64,000 nt of DNA, taken from assembly GCA_943735955.1 (NCBI GenBank), contig OX030961.1:6848920-6912919 (forward strand), given 5' to 3'. Both the position numbers and the translations under genes were made by a program. The notes beneath the pieces were generated by a model. It was given only the letters and a program-made list of their open reading frames with translations, had not been told where the DNA came from and made no database searches. The DNA is from Piscicola geometra. Lineage: Eukaryota > Annelida > Clitellata > Hirudinida > Piscicolidae. Position 1 is the first letter of the stretch. Each line of letters starts with the position of its first letter. This document shows positions 1-12,870 of this stretch, one piece after another.

Positions 1-119
1 GCGAACAGTGACGCGGATCGATAAAGATGATTGTGCGTGAAGGCTCCACTCAAGAGCACCACGACAGCCATCGCTCTAGATATCTGGCCAGATAAGCCAT
101 ACGCTGTTGCAGCCAACAT
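1..119 (-). CDS. Nlg: Neuroligin-like gene, copy 1: first coding exon only (rest lies left of the window)
   Basis: The minus strand opens with ATG at 119 and reads MLAATAYGLSGQISRAMAVV followed by a hydrophobic VLLSGAFTHN stretch, then runs off the window edge. It is almost the same as the signal-peptide segments of the complete copies starting at 25405 and 38878, so it is the 5' end of a third tandem member. An in-frame ATG lies seven codons upstream (140), as in copy 2; copy 3 lacks it, so the shared ATG at 119 is the safer start. The role would be a secreted or membrane cell-adhesion protein of the neuroligin type. Only the signal segment is visible, so it cannot be told whether the rest of the gene is intact. 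Confidence 0.8.
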   Translation of the reverse strand, partial: MLAATAYGLSGQISRAMAVVVLLSGAFTHNHLYRSASLF

Positions 120-560
120 TTTATTTAGAAGGAAAATCATCAATTTTGTTTGCCTCCCCAATAAATTATTTTCGAACCAAAAGCTCTATTCAACAGTTTT
201 TTCTTTTTCAAATATGTTTCTGTTATCAATAATACCATATTTAAAATATGAAAATTTGAACAATAGTTTAATAATAAAATCCCCATTTGAGATGGTTGCG
301 TAAATTTATGAGAAAACAAAATTTTTTTAGAGGGTAAGATCGTATGACGTATTATGGTTGAAAAAACCTTGAAAAAAACTCAATGTTTAAATTTTATAGA
401 AAAAACTATTCAAGTTAATAGACTGAAATATGTTTGGCGGAAGAGAGAAAGAAGCAAAGAGTTTGTTCAGAAATAAAAGAAGGGAACATGGTGTGAAGGA
501 GTCTAGAAGATGTTGAGAGGTTTGGAAACGAGCTTTTGCTCCATTGAGTTTGATGTTTTA
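120..560. repeat. Block P, copy 1: proximal 5' flank shared by all three neuroligin copies
   Basis: Sequence just upstream of the copy 1 start resembles 25406-25830 and 38879-39310. The clearest anchor is the ACATGGTGTGAAGGAG-like stretch at about 485-505 (copy 2 near 25762, copy 3 near 39244). It presumably contains the 5' UTR and nearby promoter. No coding frame is conserved. Outside the anchors the three copies have diverged. Confidence 0.6.
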
Positions 561-959
561 ATTCCAATTACATCAGCGAAAGTAAGTACCAGAACGTGAT
601 TGCATTTCACAGCTATTCCAGTAATTTATATTTACTTTAATTAAAGTTACAAAACAGATTTAATTAAGTGTTTTTTATCCTTAAAAGTTAATAAACTAAA
701 GAAAGTTCCAATCTATTGCACTTCCTTCTGCTTCAAGAATTCCAACCTTTTGAACACTATTCTATTTTTATAGAACCAGATGTTAACATTGTTTTTTAAT
801 AAAAAAAAATTTATAAAGTTATTTTTAGTTTGACGTTTAGATTCTTTCAAAAGAAAAGTAAAAGTATAAAAAGATATATTAAAATTTTTGTGTAAATAAA
901 AGTTTTAATTTGAAATGTAAAAATTTAATTAAATACGTTTTATAAAAAGATGAAAGTTC

Positions 960-1670
960 TTACCAGTGTTATTTTCGTTTCATTAAATAATTATAGTTTT
1001 TATTTCAGTTTCGTTTTGGAATAAATTACCGTTTTTATTTTAGTTTTCGTTTTGAAAATAATTAAAGTTTTTATTTTCGTTTCAGTTTTGAAAATAATTA
1101 TAGTTTTAATTTTAATTTTAATTTTACAAATATATTAATTTACAAATTTAAACACTATTTTTTATATCTAAAAAATTAATTGACCATAAAATGAAACCGT
1201 AAAATAGAACAGTATATTAACAACAAATTAGTTTTAAAAATTAACAGTCAATTAAAATATTATAAGAATTGATTACGTAAATTTTTGAGTAATAACAATT
1301 TTGAAATATAACAACAAATTTACTCTTAAAATAAGTGATAATTTAATTGACAAAGCGAAGCGGTAATAAAATAACTTTTTATAAATGGCGCAACTTTCAT
1401 AAAGCCCAAACATACATATTACAAAGACATATATTTTTATATAAGTTATTCATTTGCATATTATGGCATATCATAAAATTTTTATTTAATTTTCATTTTG
1501 AAATTAATTATAGTTTTTATTTCAGTTTCATTTTGGAAACAGTTATAGTTTTTGTTTTCGTTTTCGTTTTGAAAATAAATTTAGTTTTTATTTTCTTTTT
1601 CGTGGAAAAATTATTCAGAATTGTCGTTTTCGTTTTCGTTACGAAAATAACATTGGTTCTTACGTTCTTA
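960..1670. repeat. Degenerate low-complexity repeat, T-rich with CGTTTT motifs
   Basis: Two clusters (about 975-1130 and 1490-1660) repeat variants of AGTTTTTATTTTCGTTTTGAAAATAATT. The unit is about 30 bases and imperfect. It resembles a decayed tandem repeat with no coding content. Confidence 0.5.
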
Positions 1671-2569
1671 AATCCATAGCGATATCACCCGCTGCCACCT
1701 CACACAAGCCACAATAAAGTCACATGCAGTAAAGTTCTTCTACCCTTACAATGATTTAATACTTTAAATAACGACATCTTTACGAGTTCTTTAGAATTAA
1801 CTTCTAAGCTATAAGTCATGGCGCTTTTAATACTCTTCCAGGGACATGTTTGGGGCGCCCTAATGGCGTTTGAATTTACAGCTACTTTTGCTTGAAGAAT
1901 CCATTCAAAGTAAAATGCTGATATATCAAACAAGTTCACATTTTATCTTTATAAGAACAAAATTTGGTCTGAAATAAACACACCATTCTATTTCGTCATT
2001 AAACCAACCTAAGTGACTATTAAACAGTTTTTGAAAACTTTCAGGTCATTTACCACTTTGTGAGTTAAATAGAAAAAATAATACAAAAATTGACTTTTCA
2101 AATTCAGAATTAGAACCCATATAAACTATTATAACTGAAGTGACTTAACATGAGACAAAACTTGTTTTCAAATATTTCAACTTTAGATTTAACTCTTTTT
2201 CTTGAAGATTCAAAAAGCTATAAATTAACAGTTTCTCATTAGCACCCAGCTTTAGGCATTCAAGAAGCTTAAAGCTTTAGTATAAAATCATCGGCATAAT
2301 CATTTTTTCTTCAGCTAAATTCAAGGCTATTAGCACGTCGGCTCTTACATGAGTAGACATTCGTCTTTTTATTTGCCTTCAGTGATGTTTTAAAGCTCCT
2401 AACTCTAAGATAGCTCATTAAAATTCACGTAAAGTAAGGTTTTCAATGAAACAGAATCACAAAATATAGCTAAAGCTTTCAAATACAAAATAAAGTAGAA
2501 AAATAAATGAAATATTAATGGAAAAACGAAAGTAAGATTCGAAAAAGGTTTACGAAGGAATGGTGACAA

Positions 2570-2730
2570 AGGGGATTAGTTGACAACAAGGCCAAGCTAA
2601 AGTGTGCAATAAAGAATGGGAAAAACAAGATTTTCGTGTTAAAAATCTTTTACAAAACTTTTTTGCGTTCGCCACAGAATCGCAAATGGTCGCTTGCCAA
2701 ACTGCATGTGAGTTTTTGTATGATTGTGTG
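2570..2730. repeat. Conserved non-coding block F, copy 1
   Basis: GGGATTAGTTGACAA, then GCCAAGCTAAAGTGTGCAAT and AAAGAATGG, is repeated with few changes at 27245-27385, upstream of copy 2. A second anchor, CCACAGAATCGCAAAT, follows in both. The spacing from the gene start is about 2.5 kb in copy 1 and 1.9 kb in copy 2. I did not find it upstream of copy 3. No shared reading frame extends through it, so a regulatory role is inferred. Confidence 0.65.
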
Positions 2731-4309
2731 TGCCCACTTTCCACATAACTTTAGAGCAAGAAACAAAACCATGCCAATTTTATTTACAACTTTTAAAAAG
2801 TTTACTTCTAAAAAGTGCACATCTTTGGCACACTTTCTTGCCAAGCTGCTTAAGTGCCTGTATACAGCGTATAGTGGTCTCGTCTCTGTTTGGCCAGATG
2901 AAAAAATTGTTATGTTAAACTGTTTAGTACAAGTGCTTTCATAGAGGTTGATATTTCTAGGAAATGCCGAAATTTGAATGTTTATCATTCCGATGCATTA
3001 TCTAATCAAATTGCACCAGGAAGGTTTGCGTTATCTGGTCATTTTTAACTTTCTTTAAGTGCAATTTGCATTATGGCTTTTACTGTTGCATCACGTGTGC
3101 AGACTCTATAAGGACTTTGATGTGATTTTCTATTGTTGAAAGTTTTAGAAATATTTAAATGTTTAAATTTAAAATTTTTATTACAACTAGTTTTTGAAGT
3201 TTTTTAATAGAATTGTGAAAAATATTTTGTATCGGATCTAAGTGTATAAAATGTTTAATAATTTTTTAAACTCCAAAGCAGAAGATAATTTTTCCACGTA
3301 TGAAAAATTTTTTCATTGTTTTTTTTAATAAAAAAAATTCATTCTGATCACTTTTTATATTGTGTTTTTTGCATGTAAGTGTCGAAAATGTTGTACGCTT
3401 GAGTTAATAACTATAAACCCAACTGTAAATATTGAAAGTACTTTTTTAGTATTTATTCAGCGCATAAATTGAAAACGAAATTTTGATCTTTTGAAAATAA
3501 TAAATTTTTATGGAAGCACTTAATATTTATTGGCGCTCTGGAAGCGTAATGGTTCCATGATTATGATGGATCAGCCATCAAAAAGGACAATTCAATAAAT
3601 GGGAACTTTGGAGCTGCAATATACTTCTTTTGACCTTTTATGTAAGTTCACAATGGGCTTAGAAACTTGAATCTTTTTTAGTAACAACTTTCACACTTTT
3701 TAATTTTGCCAAAGACGAGATGCTTCAAGAGAAATAAATTTCAGAATAGACAAATTGTTGAAAATTTGAAACATAAATTTCTAGAATCAAAGAGAAGAAA
3801 ATGAAACAGGTATTTTAGGACTATAGTCTGTTTCTACAGTCTGAGAAGGTTAAAATCAAAATCACTCTTCCAAGGAGTGATTTAAATGCTTTCAGGCTTA
3901 ACAAAGCAAAATTTTTATAATAAAAACAAATTTTATTTTACAAATTATTTTACAAATAAAAAAGATGTTTTTCAAAATAACTTTTTAAAGGTGTATGGAA
4001 ATTTAAACAAATTGATGGAATGGACTTGAAGGCCATTCGATTACTAAGTGATGAATTCCTAGATGGAAAGATGAATAATTGGTGGAGTAGACAGATAAAA
4101 ATTAAATGCTAAATATAAATCGAAAACAAATATTTAATAGATATATAAAATTGAATTGATTAATAAAAAAATATATAATAAAAAATTCATTGAGAAAAAT
4201 GATAACATTACATATTTTAAATCAACATTAAATATAAATATCATGATATTTTTTGATGAAATTTTTTAACCAGTAAAAGTCAAAAGGGCAAACATCATAG
4301 TGAAAGTTA

Positions 4310-4510
4310 AAAAAAGATTTGAGCTGGTGAAAATGTGGAGAGATAACGGAGTGGCGAGTGAACATGCCTATAGAACAAGATGTGGAGAATGCGTGCCTTG
4401 ATGGATTACCCCGCGTTGCAGGAGGATCAATTAGAAAGCATCGAAGCATGCAAGTTTAATGAGGACAGGCTGACAAATGGAGCAATCCCATAGGGAAAAG
4501 TGCTCTTATT
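4310..4510. repeat. Conserved non-coding block G, copy 1
   Basis: The stretch with AAAGCATCGAAGCATGCAAG, followed by TTTAATGAGGACAGGCTGA and AGTGCTCTTATTCT, aligns with 40690-40830 upstream of copy 3 (GCATGAAAGCATGCAACTTT, then CAGGCTGA, then TGCTCTTTTAATCT). A weaker match lies at 28375-28560 upstream of copy 2. Confidence 0.5.
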
Positions 4511-5674
4511 CTCCCTTAGTGTGGAATTGTTATTCTAACATCTAACATTGTTAGTTCAAAGCCTACTAGTGAGAGACATCATGAAATAATGAAGAGAAAA
4601 AGCAGTTAATGGAGTCATTTTTTTGATATTTGAATGGAAAAGAGGTTGCATTGAATTAATATATTAAATAACATTGCTTCATTAATAATAAAATTTAAAG
4701 TTACAATGAATTTTCATTCAAAAGTTGAAAAAAATTCATATATTATTATTTAAACTTCTCGAACCAATAAAACTTCTTACATGCAGATGGATTCCAACCG
4801 AGCTATATATCCGAGTTTGTAAGCATGCGCATAAGCTGAAACGTTCTTAATTAAGCATTGCTAACGTCCAAGAAGTTTTCAATTAACACATTTTTTAGAA
4901 GGTTGTATTCTCAAGCGAAATTTTTATTATATTTATTATGGCCATTAAATAGAATACTGAATCACTGCGTTGTGAAGGTCTGCTTTAATATGCTGTGATG
5001 ACTTTAAATTATGAAATATACATATTAAATATAATAGAATAATTATTATAATTGTGAATTATTTAAACTTATTTGAAAAAAGTTATATTTTATTATACAA
5101 TGATATCATTCTAGAACCGTGCACCTGAGTGAAAATCTAAAATATTGAAGAATTAAAAAAATTCACCTTAAAGTTCTCAAAAACTCAAACTAAACTGTTT
5201 ATTCAGTTGGTAAATTTGAAAAATAATGAATTTTTTCTAAACGAACATTTTTTATTTATAATTTCGCGCTTTTTATACACAAAATGGAAGACTTATCAAC
5301 AGGAAAAGATTTAATCTTACCCATGTCATCTGAACCTTTATATAATAATTTTCTGAACTTTTAGAAAATAATTTTCGGTGACAATCTATTGTGACAAGTA
5401 TATTTTAAAATCGCATAACAAAAACCTCTTTTTACTTTAATGAATTTTTTTTCAATAGTAAAAATAATTTTTATTCGATTTAATTATCCATAAAGTTGTC
5501 TCCAACATCCATGGAATCAATTAATCATGATTAAATATTTCGAAAAAGTTATTAATTTGTCTGTACCAACTAACTCGGAAAAAAAAGAAAACAATAAAAC
5601 TAATTCAAAATTTTTTTTCTTAAGTTTTCATTCATTTTAATGACAAACATAGAATTTTAAATTTTTTATTTTAA

Positions 5675-5785
5675 ACTTTTACGATTTCAGTAAAATTAAC
5701 TCATTCATTGAATCGTCTTCAGTGCATAGTCCGAGAGCAGTTGTTTTCTATTTAAACGGCCAATTCTCGCCGAACCTTCATACGT
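5675..5785 (+). promoter_or_regulatory. Conserved block A, copy 1, with a TATA-like core
   Basis: About 100 bases align with 29463-29565 and 41338-41440. Shared parts are ACGATTTC, CATTGAATCGTCTTCAGTGC, a CCGAG motif, the TATA-like TATTTAAA at 5749-5756 and CGCCGAACCT about 20 bases later. Read on the plus strand, the TATA variants (TATTTAAA, TATTTAAG, TATATAAG) all fit the consensus, suggesting a start site that points away from the neuroligin gene; an enhancer is equally possible. It lies about 5.6 kb upstream of copy 1. Confidence 0.5.
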
Positions 5786-7649
5786 ATACGTGTATTCGTA
5801 CATAAGGTCTCAAGGCTTTTTTTTAATTGAAAAAAGGCTTTTATCTACTGAGAATAATTGTTTTGAAAATTAAAATTTATATAAATTATGTAAACAACTT
5901 GGCTTTGAGAAGTGCTCAGTGCTCGTGCAAAAGAATCAATCTTCGTTTTTCAAGGCATTAATAAAACTTCTAAAAACTGTTATTAAAATTTTGAATTTTC
6001 AACGAGTGTTTTAAAAAAGTGCATCAAGACATTATTCACAAGGTTTTTAGTTTTTGACTGACACACTGGCAGGGATACCGTGTCGTGGGAGCCTGGATTA
6101 CTTTATTGTTACAGATGTCAGATGTATTTGACAGAGCCATGAATAGTGCATCTAGTGAAAAAATATATAAAAACAAATATTAAATCTACATACTTAATTA
6201 TATATAAAAAAAACTTTATAAAAAATGACTTGTTTTATAAACAATGTATTATTATTGTTTTTAAATAGAAAAGTAGATATAGTTAGAATAACTATTGGCC
6301 TATTCTCACAATGTAACAATATGTTACAAATGTATAATAACATCCTTATTAGCATTTAGTTTTAAAAGGAAAATTATTCATTGAATAACTCAGAACCTCG
6401 AAAAGTATCCATATGCATTCGCTCTCGGCACCCTTGTTGAAGCCTTTTCTATATAAATCCAACATTTCATTCTCTTTTTTGTATATTATCTTTTAAAAAT
6501 ATATTTGATAAATTTAGTCAGTAGCATAACCTTCAGTTATTTGCCCTTCAATTGCATCTATTACCTACCTCATTTATCTTGCATCTGATCCACCAGCTTT
6601 GTAGTGAAGCGATTATTTTGTAATGAAGATGCGTGATTGTCGCATAATAATTTGGATAATAAATGGTTTCCATAGTAATTTTTTTACATTTGTTTGCATG
6701 AAATAAATGAACTATTTCGAGTACTTAGCTAATGCGCGTCTGATTGTGGGAATCAAAACGGAAGAAAGTGTCTGCTTATTTGTACATAACTTTCATTATG
6801 AAGCAAACGTAAATTATATTTCGATAAGTCAAGAAAAAAATATAGAACAACAATGGAAAAGTGAAAATAAACAACAGACAAGGTCAAAAAAATGTATTTA
6901 AAATTTAACTTTTCTTAGTAAAGTGCTTTTGGCTATATGTTGATAAAGATATAAGAGATGAAAACAGTTTAAAAGTTATTATCGGGAGAATAGCTGAAGA
7001 TAATGAAATGGAGGGTGTCATTGATTGGAAGTGGAGGTTGAATGAAGAGAAAGGTAGAATTATCTTTAATAATAAAACCATATAAAGCACCTCGATGGTT
7101 ATTGTAAGTAAACCTTTATCCGCAATAATTATTTTAATGCTTACAAGAAGGATAAAAAAGTTGAAATTGACTTAAGTGGGATTTATTCAATTGGGAAATA
7201 AAACTTTGAGCTTAGTAGTGTCGATATATTTTTATAGCTGTGATTCAAATGATGACAAAGACCCTGGAGCTCGTTAAAAATATCTGGGTTTACTACAGTT
7301 TCCGAAGATGAAATTAACTTGTTGAGTGGTAAAAATTGAGTGAAGCTATATTTTCATATAATTTAATCTGCAAAAGTTTTTTATAGTACTTTCATGTGTT
7401 TTAATTCCCAACTTTCATGTGTTCTATTCTTCCATAAGGGAAGCTTGTCTTTCACAATCATTCTGAATCTCTGATGAATATGTGTATTTATTGTTTCCAG
7501 TCTATGAAGGTAGATTCTACAAACACACTTGCATCAGAACAAATTGTTTTCATTTATGTAATAAACACATTTTTGGCACAGAATTGAAAGTCAAAAACAT
7601 GTTAAATAATTTTAAATTTTTATATATAATTTTTTCTCTTTGTTGCTTT

Positions 7650-7830
7650 TTTTGGCAAAGGAATGAGAATATCGTCGTTACGGCAATAACTTCTGCTCGG
7701 GTGTTATTTTTCAATCAATTTATCGCTCGGAGCACAGGAATTCATAGCTTTCGTTTCTTTATGCCCCGAGCGTAAACAATAGATACTCGTAAAGGAATGT
7801 CTCTCTCAGACAACTTGTCTCTCAAACAAA
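7650..7830. repeat. Conserved non-coding block C, copy 1
   Basis: The stretch GCAATAACTTCTGCTCGGGT, followed by CAATCAATTTATCGCTCGGA and GCACAGGAATT, matches 43300-43480 upstream of copy 3 and, more weakly, 12780-12870. The distance between block A and block C is nearly the same in copies 1 and 3 (about 1.95 kb). A weak match to block B (AATGGAGGGTGTCATTGATT) lies between them near 7005. Confidence 0.5.
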
Positions 7831-8599
7831 ATTGGAGGTTGTATGATTTAAATAGAAAACAATAAAAACATCGGGAAATTGGAAAATAAAACGAGTGTAG
7901 AACGATCAAAATGAAAATTATTCGGAAAAAAAACAAAACTAATAACGCAATTTTTTCTAATGAAAAAAAGTCAAAATAACATTGAATTAAATGCCGTTCA
8001 GCAAAAACCCAGGTCTGCTTGGAATAATATATTTAATGTTTGTTCGAAAAGATTTGGGATATTTTATCTGCGAGTTTCTTAATCGACAAACTGGTGCATG
8101 TTTAATTCCAAGTAACAAAAATATTATCATGTGCTGTTAGATTCTGATTTTTTATTCCTGGCACTGTAAACTTTCTCACGTGCTAGTTTCCGTGCTTTGA
8201 TTCAAATTCCGGTCTGTAACTTTATGAGGAAAATAATTTTTGCACGAGACTGGCATCTTTTTTTTCCATTATATTTTTTTCTAGAATATTTATTCTAATA
8301 GCAGAACTTTTTAAAATGACTTTTTCGATGTAAACTTTCGTGAAATTTATCTCTTACTTTCAGAGCCTCCCACAAAGTTCAGCACCGAAGCGATAGATAA
8401 CAGAGTTGTGCACTTACGAAGCACCAAATCTTCATTTAAAACTCTAATAATCTTTTTAAAAACTTTAATTTAAAAATTAAAAAACAATATTTTTTAAATT
8501 ATACAACTTTTTTTAAGCGTCGTTTAACATTAATAGTTTTTTCGGCATATTCGACTCAATGTGTCTCTTTAACTTGATAAAAAAAATGGAAAAGGCAGT

Positions 8600-10080
8600 A
8601 AAAGCATTTTAACTTTCACCAAATAAGCCTTTCAGTTTCCAAGCTACACGCTCCTAATTAGGGCTTGACTGAAGAATCCATCTGCATTGCTGTTTTCATT
8701 CACGTATACCTCAAATCGTAGATGCTTTTCCAATTATTGAATCAAAGCATTCACGCAGTCTGACTTATCATCGTGTGTCATTTTTGCTTTTAATCTATAT
8801 ATTTAAAAAATGACGGTCTGTTTTATTTAACTTCAAAATACATTTATTTGATATTTTAAATACCGATTTCATTCAAAGTCATACATTTTTCTGAAAGTTT
8901 AGACACACTTATTAAATTGTATACTGCTAAACATTCGTTGCAGTTTTATATTGTTTTGATGCTTTTCTAAAAAAAACTTTATCACATCGGCAAGAAGAAA
9001 GACGAATAGCCGCAATTCTCTCGCAGGCTAATACTCGCAATTAATAACTACATTACACTGCCTCATTATTACTGTCACACGGCATAATAGCTATGAAAAT
9101 TAATTATTAAAAAATGTATATTCATTAAATTTTAATTTTCTATAATAAAATTGTTAATTTGTCTAATAAAAACAAAGTATTTATTGTTTTCGAATACTAA
9201 ACAGTACATATAAAGGTTTTAAGCTACAAAAAAGCTTAAAACAGTCAATTGCGATTACTTCCAATCCGGTGACTGTTTTTGAAATATTGGCATAATTCTT
9301 TTCGACAAGCCATCTATTCCACTTTACTCGATTAAAAATTATAACTTTAAATAGTTTCAAGGAAACGTAAACTTTATTACTAATTTATTATCTTTTTCGA
9401 AATCTAATCTTCAAAAAAATATTTCACTTCAAACAAACATTAACTTTTATTTTTGTAGATACTTTAAAGGTTCAACCTCTCAACCTTAGAAATTGTTGTT
9501 GAACAAAACTTCATCTAGAATGCATGAGGATAATTATTCAGTTGGAAAAAAAAATACTTGAAAACAATAAATAAAAATTCATTGAAATAACTTCCCATTT
9601 GTTTTATACCCTTATTTGACCCAAACATTCCAATTTCTTTAGAAAAAATGAGTTTTGAGCAAAAAGATTTCACATAAAACAGTTTATTTCAAAAGGTCAG
9701 TGCTTTTTATTTATTTTTTATTCAATTATATGTTGGCACAAAGCAATTGAGGGTTGTGAGACAGGATCGAGATGGAGAATAACTTAGTTATGTCTTCTGA
9801 AGGATTGCCCTTCTCTGCTTTTTAAGCTTTCCAATGAGTCAGTCTCAAGCTTGCAATCGGTTTTTGGTCAAAATTTTTGCGTTTGTTTTTTAAAGTACCC
9901 GAAAACTGTGAAAAAATGATTAATCGCACTAATTTGTTTCATTTTTTCCATTTCAACTCGACACAAAACCCTTCATCCTGATACTCAGATCTTATGAGAC
10001 TAATAGATCATCATAACTCGTACTTAATTAGTCAAAGTTTAAATTTTTTTTTCATATTTTTCGAATTAAAAAGTTTAAAA
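8600..10080 (-). other. Relic resembling neuroligin intron 1 (lost fourth copy)
   Basis: Three anchors in this gene-free stretch match intron 1 of the complete copies in the same order. GCTTTTCCAATTATTG (about 8725) matches about 36085 of copy 3. ACTGTCACACGGCA (about 9068) matches about 36475 of copy 3. GTCTTCTGAAGGATTG (about 9793), with GATCATCAT and TTAATTAG near 10007-10034, matches 23740-23970 of copy 2. No exon 1 or exon 2 sequence remains on either side. I infer a duplicate whose coding parts were deleted. Confidence 0.45.
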
Positions 10081-10614
10081 CTGTCCGTCTACAAATCACG
10101 TCTTTTAAAATATATTTATTTCATTTCGGCTTTGAATATGAAATTTGTGACTTATAATTATGCTTTTCCATATTAAAAAATATGTCAAACAAATTATATA
10201 TTTTTTTAGAATGTATGTTCAGCATCTGAACATTTATGAAAATTAACTTAATCAGTTACCATTTATTGAAATCATTAACTTTATTACATATTGTATATTC
10301 ATATTTAATGCATGTAATACTCCAAATTACTTTATTCAGGATGAAAAAATAACTAGATGGAATTTAATATTCGTGATCCAGACATATGAAATGATGAGAA
10401 ATGAACAATTTCATTTCGCTTTTTGAGCGTAAAATTTTTTTTACAGTGTAATTGAAATTCTCTGGAATCAAGTGTGAGACGCAATTTGTCACATGGAACG
10501 TCGGCTATTCGAAGGTTTCGACGTCTTTTAATACCAAAAAATAGCTTTTTAACCTTTGAATTCATAAATAGTTCAAGTCCATTAATAAAAAAAACAATGA
10601 AAAACAAATTTTTT

Positions 10615-11490
10615 GTGTGAAATAATTATTATTATTTGAAATAATTATTATTATTTGAAATAATTATTATTATTTGAAATAATTATTATTATTTGAAATA
10701 ATAATTATTATTTGAAATAATTATTATTATTTGAAATAATAATTATTATTTGAAATAATTATTATTATTTGAAATAATTATTATTATTTGAAATAATTAT
10801 TATTATTTGAAATAATTATTATTATTTGAAATAATTATTATTATTTGAAATAATTATTATTATTTGAAATAATTATTATTATTTGAAATAATTATTATGA
10901 TTTGAAATAATTATTATTATTTGAAATAATAATTATTATTTGAAATAATAATTATTATTGGAAATAATTATTATTTGAAATAATTATTATTATTTGAAAT
11001 AATTATTATTATTTGAAATAATTATTATTATTTGAAATAATTATTATTATTTGAAATAATAATTTTTATTTGAAATAATAATTATTATTTGAAATAATAA
11101 TTATTATTTGAAATAATTAGTATTATTTGAAATAATTATTATTATTTGAAATAATTATTATTATTTGAAAAAATTATTATTATTTGAAAAAATTATTATT
11201 ATTTGAAATAATTATTATTATTTGAAATAATTATTATTATTTGAAATAATTATTATTATTTGAACAAATTATTATTATTAAAAAAAAAATTTTTTATTCG
11301 AAATAATTATTTTTATTTGAAATAATTTTTTTATTTGAAATAAATTTTTTTCTTTGAAATACATTTTTTTCTTTGAGATAAATTTTTTTCTTTGAAATAA
11401 ATTTTTTTCTTTGAAATAAATTTTTTTGTTTGAAATAATTTTTTATATTTGAAATAATGTTTTTTATTTGAAATAATTTTTTATATATAT
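10615..11490. repeat. Long AT-only tandem array, about 19-bp self-complementary unit
   Basis: The unit GAAATAATTATTATTATTT is repeated about 35-40 times, with variants such as TTTGAAATAATAATTATTA. It degrades after 11280 into GAAATAAATTTTTTTCTTT-like units. Each unit can pair with its own complement, so single strands could form chains of hairpins. It occupies the place where exon 1 of the inferred lost neuroligin copy would lie. Confidence 0.9.
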
Positions 11491-11954
11491 AAAGTTGAAT
11501 TTAAAAATCGTTTCGATAAAAAAAACTCTGCTGAACGCGAGATTAGTTTTTTTCAGTTAAAACAGCGTGAAGCTTAAAGCATCTGGCTTTTCAAAAGACT
11601 AAAGCTACTGATTTTTTGCTTTTTTTTTGCTTTCAATTTGAGGATGTTTTTCTGATTTCTTCATAACAGCCTTTAAATGGCCTTTGAATGCAGATTCATA
11701 TTGTCTGTGGGGAGGCAGAAGCAATGATGGTAGATTTATTACTGCCTCTTCAAATTCAAAATAATCTTTAAAATACACTAAGGTTTTCATTCAATGGTAA
11801 AATTTTCAGACTAGCAATAACGTAGTTTTCTTCCGTAGTTTCACTAAGCTAGAAACAATAATCAATATGAATTTGGCAAGAAGACATTTAATCTGGGAAA
11901 ACTGAGAAATATCGCAAAATGCAGCCCTCATTGGGAGTCTGTTCAAGATTCTCA

Positions 11955-12145
11955 AAGTCGATATTGCTGCTAGTCTCAGTATTTACTGGGGGGATGATGG
12001 ATGTCTGATTGATGAGCAGCAGTGTCAATAATAGAGGGAGTGATTGATGGCCACAGCGTCATCAATACTCAATGAAGCATGCTTCCAGCTAATCTTCACC
12101 TCCTACTTTGTTTAAGCCTGTTCCAAATAACGACTTCATTATTTT
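11955..12145. repeat. Conserved non-coding block B, orphan copy
   Basis: About 130 bases are almost the same as 42545-42690: GATGATGGATGTCTGA, GATGAGCAGCAGTGTCAATA, GGAGTGATTGATGGCCACAG and CATGCTTCCAGCTAATCTTC. The two copies differ at only a handful of positions, while flanking DNA is hard to align. Both encode a short frame beginning MATASSILNEACFQLIF, but it stops after 22 residues here and is shifted in the other copy, so coding is unlikely. An enhancer or non-coding RNA is more plausible. Confidence 0.7.
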
Positions 12146-12779
12146 GCAGAATGTTTTAATTGCTTGATAATTCTCTGCAGGACGTTCCATTTGCATCGGA
12201 TGCATCGCAGGGATCATTCGGTGTGTCGTCTCCCAGACGGATCGATCCAACTAACACTATCTCTTCTTTTCTTGTTCATCTTGTATTTTTGAAATTTTAA
12301 TATTTATAGACCTTATTTGACTTTTAAAAAGTTATTAGTTATTATTTTTGAAACTAATTTATGAATTTATCCAAACTTTTGACCGAATGTAAAAAAAGCT
12401 ATTGAAAGATATGAATGCTTGTTATCTATACAAAACTTGATTTTCGATAATGTATGAAACAAATTATGATCTAAAAACGATTAAAAAAGGCAGCAATAAA
12501 AAAATCACTGATAAATAAATAAAAGTGTATGGAAAACCGTTTACTATTTGAGGAGGGTAAGATATGAAATTAAATGGTTCAAACTAGCATCAAATCATCT
12601 TTTTTTATAATCTTCTATGGCAGTCATCGTTTTAATGGCGATTCCGAGCATTACGCTTCAAGCATCCTTTTAACTGTCTAAAAATCAGTTTTTTAAGGTA
12701 CTGATTTCAACAAAATAAGCTTTATATCAAAAATAAATTGCTTAATAAAATTGTTTATTTATTTGAAAAATATGTGATT

Positions 12780-12870
12780 TTTATATTTAAGATCATAACG
12801 TATGGTTGAGGGTGTTTTCTGAATCAATTTATGACCTTGTGAAAGAATTCAATGATTCTTTTTCATTATG
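12780..12870. repeat. Conserved non-coding block C, orphan copy
   Basis: TTCTGAATCAATTTATGACC and its flanks match TTCTGAATAAATTTATGGCT at about 43345 and the block near 7715. It lies about 0.8 kb right of orphan block B, the same order and spacing as B and C upstream of copy 3. Confidence 0.4.

Noticed and set aside
1347..1679. 110-codon plus-strand frame rich in Phe and Val
   Set aside because: Derived from a T-rich degenerate repeat; composition and repeats explain it.
10615..11490. CRISPR-like array or centromeric satellite
   Set aside because: There are no unique spacers, and this is animal DNA; a single AT array under 1 kb does not indicate a centromere.
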